Part shown: piece after piece, positions 59,030-64,000 of the stretch | Numbering within the stretch: position 1 is the stretch's first letter | How the letters are laid out: every line of letters begins with the position of its first letter | From: Symbiodinium natans | Taxonomy: Eukaryota; Sar; Dinophyceae; Suessiales; Symbiodiniaceae | Length of the DNA: 64,000 nt | Direction: 5' to 3' | Assembly: GCA_905221605.1 (NCBI GenBank) | Contig: CAJNDS010002225.1 | Span: forward strand, 5,001 to 69,000 | Notes under the pieces: model-generated | The model's input: the letters and a program-made list of their open reading frames with translations, nothing else | What the model was told of the DNA's origin: nothing | Databases searched by the model: none | Position numbers and translations under genes: made by a program

Positions 59030-59300
59030 GCTGAACCCTAAACCCTAAACCCTAAACCCTAAACCCTAAACCCTAAACCCTAAACCCTAAACCCTGACCC
59101 CCTCTCCCCCAACAAACAAACTTGCTCAAACCCTCAGAGCTCATGCTGTAAACGCCTGGGCCCGAAAGCTAACTCTGCAGGAGAGCCACCCTTGAAGGGC
59201 AAACTGTGCGCTGTGTAGGGCCTATCGACCCTAAACCCTAAACCCTAAACCCTAAACCCTGCACCCTAACCCCTAAACCCTAAACCCTAAACCCTAAGGG
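59030..59300 (-). repeat. CCCTAAA arrays with an island
   Basis: Arrays at 59034-59095 and 59228-59298. The island between has no convincing frame. Confidence 0.85.
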
Positions 59301-59811
59301 TAACTTTCCGAACCTGTACCTTCTTCTCGTCCCTTCCTACTTTGCCCACTGGTTGGGTTGGGCTTGTTGGGTTGGGGTTTTAGGGCTTGAGGTAGAGGGT
59401 TAGGGTTCAGGGTTTAGGGTTTAGGGTATAGGGTTTAGGGTTTAGGGCTTAGGGCTTAGGGTTTAGGGCTTAGGGTTGCTGTTGTTTGGGACCCGAAACC
59501 CGAACCCCACGTCCTTCTGTAGGGGGTCCCAAAACTTCTAAACCGGATACTCCGAAGGCTTAGATTTTAGGGCAATCACAAAGTCCTTCAACCGTAACCC
59601 CTCAACCCTGGCCCCTCCCACCAGGGGAAGGGGCAGGTGTTGAGGCAGGATAGGGTTTAGGGTTTAAGCTTCGGGGTTTAATCCCCTAAACCTCCAACCC
59701 CTGTTCCTTTAAGCCCCAGATAAGCCACCTCTCTCACAGAAGGGTTTAGGGTCTAGGGTCTAGGGTTTAGGATTGAGGGTTTAAGGTTTAGGGTTTAGGG
59801 TTTTTAAGTGC

Positions 59812-59872
59812 ACAGGCCTCCGCTTCCTCCTTGGACTCCTCCAGGTCATGGTGCTCTGACTTTGGTGGAGGG
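59812..59872 (-). CDS. Putative exon
   Basis: The minus frame reads PPKSEHHDLEESKEEAEACA, then LKN. Acidic helix. Confidence 0.5.
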
Positions 59873-59879
59873 GTTTGCG

Positions 59880-60200
59880 GGTTTAGGGTTTTGGGTTTAG
59901 GGCTTCGGGCTTAGGATTTAGGTTTAGGGTTTAGGGTTTAGGGTTTACGAGTTCAGTTTAGGGGCTGAGGGTTTAAGAGTTTAAGGGCTTCAGGGCTAAA
60001 GGCTTCAGGATTTTAAGGGCTGACGGGTTTAAGAGTTTAAGGCTTTAAGAGTCTAAGGGGAGTTTAGGGGTTTAGAGCTTCATGGCTTTAAGGGTTCACG
60101 GGTTTAAGGGTTTAGGGCTTGCGCGTTTTAGGGGTCCCTAAACCCTCAACCCTAAACATTGAGGGTTTCCGGGGGGGGGGGGGGGGGGGGGTGCAGGGTC
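59880..60200 (+). repeat. Degenerate TTTAGGG/TTTAAGGG and a poly-G tract
   Basis: Broken units; poly-G at about 60171-60191. Confidence 0.8.
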
Positions 60201-60269
60201 GAAAGGCTTCGGGTCGAATGGTCCAACTCAGACCATGCCACTTCCCCAAAGCCAGGGGGCTTTGGGTTT

Positions 60270-60357
60270 AGGGTTTCGGATTTAGGGTTTACGGTTTAGG
60301 GTTTAGGGTTTAGGGTTTAGGGTTTAGGGTTTAGGGTTTAGGGCTAGGGTTTAGGGC
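60270..60357 (+). repeat. TTTAGGG array
   Basis: About eleven units, running straight into the exon-like island through GGGCAG. Confidence 0.95.
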
Positions 60358-60486
60358 AGCCTTTAGCTTGTGTCGAGCCTTCACCGGCTCCAAGTTCAAG
60401 ATGTCGGGCTGCTCGCCTTGCCCGGCCACCGACGCCTCTCAGGATTCAGGGGCTGCCCTTCTTCGGGCTTTAAAGGAGATTCTTTA
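60358..60486 (+). CDS. Putative C-terminal exon
   Basis: The plus frame reads FSLCRAFTGSKFKMSGCSPC, then PATDASQDSGAALLRALKEI and L, ending in TAG inside the first TTTAGGG of the next array. Strong coding character. Confidence 0.6.
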
Positions 60487-60605
60487 GGGTTTAGGGTTTA
60501 GGGTTTAGGGTTTAGGGTTTAGGGTTTGGGGTTTAGGGTTTAGGGTTTAGGGTTTAGGGTTTAGGGTTTCGGGTTTAAGGTTTAGGGTTTAGGGTGTAGG
60601 GTTCA
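60487..60605 (+). repeat. TTTAGGG array
   Basis: About seventeen units. Confidence 0.95.
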
Positions 60606-60607
60606 GG

Positions 60608-60710
60608 GAGGATTCTTTGGGCTGTTCCTACTAAGGACGCTTATACAACAGTCCTTAGTAGGGATTAGACTAGGGGGTACTATAAGCCCTATCAAGGCCG
60701 TTCGTATCGC
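60608..60710. mobile_element. Foldback element family 1, diverged copy
   Basis: GGCTGTTCCTACTAAGGACG...AACAGTCCTTAGTAGGGATT...GGGGGTAC. Arms are shorter and more diverged than at 16002. Confidence 0.45.
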
Positions 60711-60824
60711 GGATGATTTCTACAGTAGATTCTACAGCGCTCATCAAACAATCGATTCTGTTGATTTGCCCTTGCAAGAATGTTGCAAACCATGAACTGA
60801 AAACGATCTTGATTTTGTGGTCCC

Positions 60825-60850
60825 CCCTCCCCCCCCCCCCCCCCCCCCCT
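60825..60850 (+). repeat. Poly-C tract
   Basis: A run of about 20 C, with short interruptions, inside unassigned sequence (60710-60960). Confidence 0.8.
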
Positions 60851-61224
60851 CCAACACAAAGATCGCTCCAGACTCTAGACAACGAGTTCCAACACAAGCA
60901 CACATTCTTAAGGGAACTTAAAACACGAAAAAGCAGAGGGAATGAGGGCGTACTCTGAGTCCTAGTTCCATATGGGCACCTTAAGAATTAGAATAGAGGT
61001 TCTGGGGGGGGGGGTGTATTGCAACAGAACTATATAGGGACCAAGGGACCATGAGGGAATACTATTAGTACGTATTCCGACCCCTGTAGTGGCTGAACAC
61101 GCCTCGGGGTTGCGAGGTTGAGGAGTTCAGGGTTTAGGGCTTCGGGTGCGAAACCGCCTCTTCCTTCTGCAACCTCACTAACGTGGCGACATCACTAACA
61201 GTATTGAAACAGGAAACAGGGCTC

Positions 61225-61370
61225 TAAAGGGTAGTTACGTGGTCCCTTAGTATGGGCCTCCCTTTTAAAAAAACCTTTAAAAAAAACTATATACCCTATA
61301 GAGCCCAAGGGCCCATACATCAGAACACCTGAAAAAGAGGGTAAGGGGCTATATTAAGGGCCCACCCGAA
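61225..61370. repeat. Inverted-repeat element, related to 320-530
   Basis: GGTCCCTTAGTATGGGCC, then GGGCCCATA and GGGGCTATATTAAGGGCCC. Non-coding. Confidence 0.5.
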
Positions 61371-61496
61371 ATCCTACAACCCGAAATCCTACACCCCAAA
61401 CCCCAAACCCCAAACCCCAAACCCGAAACCCGAAATCCTACACCCCAAAACCCTAAACCCGAAACCCGAAACCCTAAACCCCAAACTTAGAGGTCG

Positions 61497-61600
61497 GGCC
61501 TCATCCGGATCTTCGGCGGGATGGCCATCCAAGAGTTCCAGCTCCTCCTGGGTGAACATGAAGCGCATGGCCTGGCGGACAGATTTTGAGTACATCCCAA
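61497..61600 (-). CDS. Putative exon
   Basis: The minus frame reads MYSKSVRQAMRFMFTQEELE, then LLDGHPAEDPDEARPL. The first residue comes from TTG-type or upstream sequence, so probably internal. Strong coding character. Confidence 0.6.
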
Positions 61601-61779
61601 AAAGGGTTTAGGGTTTAGGGTTTAGGGAGTAGGGTTTGGGGTTTAGGGTTTAGGGCTTAGCGTTTAGGGTTTAGGGGCACCCCTTTTATACCCCAAATAG
61701 AACAGAATGCCCTTCAAGGGGGCCGCCAAAAAGGGCACCCCTATTTCGGGAAACCCCCACCTAGGGTTCAAAAGGCATC

Positions 61780-61792
61780 ATCATCATCACCA

Positions 61793-61851
<59 letters not shown>

Positions 61852-62112
61852 CCATCACCATCATCATCATCATCTGCGTATTCTTCTTCACTATCTCCAT
61901 CACCATTCTCAGCAACATCATCCAGGACACGGTCTTCTGCTAGCTGCATGTTGTCGTCCCTGGAATGTAAGATCACTTCAACCACCTATGCATATCGAGA
62001 CCCCACTAGCATGCGCACAAATCGAGCGCTTGAACTTTCTGTCGGAGACGCCTTTCGGGGTATGGCTCGTGTACCATACCAGCAACCGCGCATTCTTCGA
62101 CTTTGAGCTGTG
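61780..62112 (-). CDS. Putative two-exon segment with acidic tail
   Basis: The upstream minus frame reads VHSSKSKNARLLVWYTSHTP, then KGVSDRKFKRSICAHASGVS, ending near GTGGTTG (possible donor). Downstream, after CCAG, the frame reads DDNMQLAEDRVLDDVAENGD, then SEEEYADDDDDGDG and a poly-Asp run. Probably neighbouring exons of one gene. Confidence 0.5.
61781..61876 (+). repeat. (ATC/CAT)n microsatellite
   Basis: About thirty triplets. In the minus frame it gives poly-Asp following VLDDVAENGDGDSEEEYADD, so it may encode an acidic tail. Confidence 0.9.
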
Positions 62113-62394
62113 AACTCCGAACCCGAAACCCTAAATTCAGGAGTTCTGAGGCTGAGAGCTGCTGTTGCATAGAATACGCACCCTTTCTCCGTGCTCATGC
62201 TTTCTGCTAGTTTTGGGGGTTTAGGGTTGAAGCTATAGACTAAACCCTAAACCCTAAACCCTAAACCCGAAACCCTTTGGAGCTTAGGATTTTGGGCTGC
62301 TCCAGGTGGCTTTGAGCACATCCACGGTGAGCCGTGCGCTGCTCATGTGCTGGGACGGGCACGTGAACCAAGCAACAATGAGGAGCTGGTGCTC

Positions 62395-62590
62395 AGAATT
62401 CAGGGTTTGCGATTTGGGGTGTGGGCTTTGGGGTTTAGGGGGTGGGATCCGCTGTGCCATGTGTGTAACGATGTTGCTAGGAACGTCGATGTTTTGCTGT
62501 AACTTGCCGTCAAAGCACAACGCCTCGCCAGGGCTCTTGGTTTGTAGTGGCCCCTCGCTCTCGCTGCCATCTCCGGAAGTTGCACAATTT
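62395..62590 (-). CDS. Putative exon
   Basis: The minus frame reads GDGSESEGPLQTKSPGEALC, then FDGKLQQNIDVPSNIVTHMA and QRIP. Probably upstream of the segment at 61780-62112. A further frame at 62284-62397 (LLIVAWFTCPSQHMSSARLT) may be the next exon. Confidence 0.5.
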
Positions 62591-62712
62591 TAGGGTTTAG
62601 GGTTTAGGGTTTAGGGTTTAGGGTTTAGGGTTTAGGGTTTAGGGTTTAGGGTTTAGGGTTTAGGGTTTAGGGTTTAGGGTTTAGGGTTTAGGGTTTAGGG
62701 TTTAGGGTTTAG
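62588..62712 (+). repeat. TTTAGGG array
   Basis: About seventeen pure units ending TTTAG|GC at the start of the next exon. Confidence 0.95.
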
Positions 62713-62948
62713 GCTCTTCGGCGCCAAAGCCGCTGGACACCGCAAGTGCGGCTTCGGATTCGGCCGCTGTGGATTGATGGCGAAAGCAAAGAGCAACGAG
62801 CACACAAGGGAATCTGGACAAGGCTTGATGACAGCACAACCAAGTGCATTGAGCCAAATTGCATTATGAAATGCAGCACACGCCACACAGGCATGTTGTC
62901 AACCCTCGACGACAAGATGGCCGCCCTTGACCATGCGTCGCTGGAAAT
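62713..62948 (+). CDS. Putative long exon with array acceptor
   Basis: The plus frame begins directly after TTTAG of the array and reads LRRQSRWTPQVRLRIRPLWI, then DGESKEQRAHKGIWTRLDDS, TTKCIEPNCIMKCSTRHTGM and LSTLDDKMAALDHASLEI, leaving at a CCCTAAA array. 78 codons, strong coding character. The best example of an array that ends as a splice acceptor. Confidence 0.65.
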
Positions 62949-63120
62949 AACCCTAAACCCTAAACCCTAAACCCTAAACCCTAAACCCTAAGCCCTAAGC
63001 CCTAAGCCCCAAAACCCTAAACCCTAAACCCTAAAAACTAAACCCTAAACCCTAAACCCTAAACCCTAAACCCTAACCCTAAACCCTAAACCCCAAACCC
63101 TAAACTCTAAACCCTAACCA
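62949..63120 (-). repeat. CCCTAAA array
   Basis: About twenty-three units. Confidence 0.95.
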
Positions 63121-63377
63121 AGAAAGGCCTCCCCTGCTAAACGACCCCGAGTCGCCCCCTCCTTGGGTTTGGGTTGAGGGTTCTGAGCCCGTGCGCGGAC
63201 TTCCGAGGTCTTGTCTTAAATCAACCTCAAAACCCTCAGGGCTCAGGGTTTTAGTTTGGGGCTTAGGGTTTAGGCTTAGGGGTTTGGAGTTTAGGGTTTA
63301 TGGTTTCGGGTTCAGGGTTCAGGGTTTAGGGTTTAGGGTTCAGGGTTTAAGGTTTCGGGTTCGGGGTTTAGGGGCTT

Positions 63378-63481
63378 AGCCTTGCGGATGATGGCTAGGG
63401 AGGCCATGAAGAAGGGGAAGACCACGGCAGTCTCCTGTCCAGGGTGCTTGGAATGTTGGGTGCGCGGTGGCTGCGGGTGAT
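63378..63481 (+). CDS. Putative C-terminal exon, Cys-rich
   Basis: The plus frame reads ALRMMAREAMKKGKTTAVSC, then PGCLECWVRGGCG and TGA. Strong coding character. Confidence 0.55.
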
Positions 63482-63584
63482 TTGGGTAACCCTGCACCCA
63501 AGACCCGAAACCCTGAACCCTAAACCCTGAACACTCAAGACCAGGACAAGCAGATCTTGTATGTGGTATCGTTAAACAGTTGAC

Positions 63585-63815
63585 AAGCCGAGCTTAAGCA
63601 AACTCATCCAGAGCGGCCACAAAAAGGCAAGGAGAGGCACAGGAGGAACCAAAACAGACACACAAAGGCCCCCCGAGCCCCCCAAAAGAACCAGAAACAC
63701 TCCAGAAGGCCCAACCCCAGCCCAACAGGCCACAAGAGCCCCAGAATGGAAGTGGCTTAAACAGAGCTCGCTCAAAAAAAGAAAAGATACTCGTCAAACC
63801 CGGCGCCCAAAACCC
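63585..63815 (+). CDS. Putative basic exon (about 75 codons)
   Basis: The plus frame reads PSLSKLIQSGHKKARRGTGG, then TKTDTQRPPEPPKRTRNTPE, GPTPAQQATRAPEWKWLKQS and SLKKRKDTRQT. No ATG. Pro/Lys/Arg-rich, possibly disordered. Confidence 0.5.
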
Positions 63816-63900
63816 CGGACAGAAACCCTAAACCCTAAACCCTAAACCCTAAACCCTAAACTTCTATGAACAAAGCCCTAAGCATCCCTAGACCATCCTG

Positions 63901-64000
63901 AATTGGGATGTTCCCCCGTATACGAACTGTCCTGAACAAGGTTGGTAAGCACGAGAATAGGGGGGGGGGGGGTACTGTTGTCCCAATTAAGAACCGTTAG
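63901..64000. mobile_element. Foldback element family 1, cut by the window end
   Basis: GGGATGTTCCCCCGTATACG...ACTGTCCTGAACAAGG...GGGGGGTAC, then the right arm CAATTAAGAACCGTTAG to the edge. Confidence 0.55.

Noticed and set aside
60670-60958. Opposed 77- and 81-codon frames across the C-run
   Set aside because: They contain a poly-Pro or poly-Gly stretch from the homopolymer and no motif; neither strand is preferred.

Overview
This is nuclear DNA of a dinoflagellate-like alveolate. Four things point there. (1) The telomere-type repeat TTTAGGG/CCCTAAA and its one-base variants fill much of the window, in both orientations. (2) The sequence TTTGGCTCAAG, which matches the 3' end of the dinoflagellate spliced leader as I remember it, lies in both LTRs of a retrotransposon. 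(3) A ubiquitin-like plus RCC1-type repeat protein and a decayed LINE with a GFGDDAEH reverse-transcriptase motif are of kinds I associate with dinoflagellates. (4) The gene content is almost entirely short islands that read as exons. The species cannot be named from the sequence.

Layout. 1-16.6 kb: TTTAGGG/CCCTAAA arrays separated by islands of about 50-170 bp. Many islands have one convincing open frame, usually on the minus strand, and I annotate these as putative exons. The one long intact host-like gene is the single-exon RCC1-like gene at 5380-6879 (minus). 16.6-20.7 kb: a decayed minus-strand LINE (endonuclease motif GDLN, RT motif FGDD), followed by GC-rich unassigned sequence to 21.2 kb. 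21.2-26.8 kb: arrays and exon islands again. 26,841-35,691: a complete, apparently young LTR retrotransposon with identical 287-bp LTRs, a 5-bp target duplication inside a CCCTAAA array, a copia/Ty5-style half-tRNA-iMet primer site and a polypurine tract. Its 7.9 kb of coding sequence carries WW, S1-like and six CCCH zinc-finger motifs, with no recognisable protease, integrase, reverse transcriptase or RNase H. 37.1-40.0 kb: an AT-rich satellite of alternating inverted units. 40.0-43.7 kb: nested palindromes, a tandem duplication of about 978 bp and a minisatellite of about 60 bp. 43.7-48.3 kb: purine/pyrimidine-strand-biased DNA with CT/GA microsatellites and a repeat of about 1 kb. 48.4-64 kb: arrays and exon islands, on both strands, with small foldback elements.

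How it fits together. The arrays behave like intron filler. Exon-like frames stop or start at array edges, and the unit GGGTTTAGGG contains both a GT (GG|GTTTAG) and an AG (TTTAG|GG) in the positions a donor and an acceptor need. The arrays also serve as landing sites: the LTR element inserted into one, the LINE is bordered by them, and at least three small inverted-repeat elements are split near their centre by an array. Exons are too short and too few per gene for me to assemble whole proteins or give functions. Exon boundaries are estimates (about 10 bp either way) made by eye.
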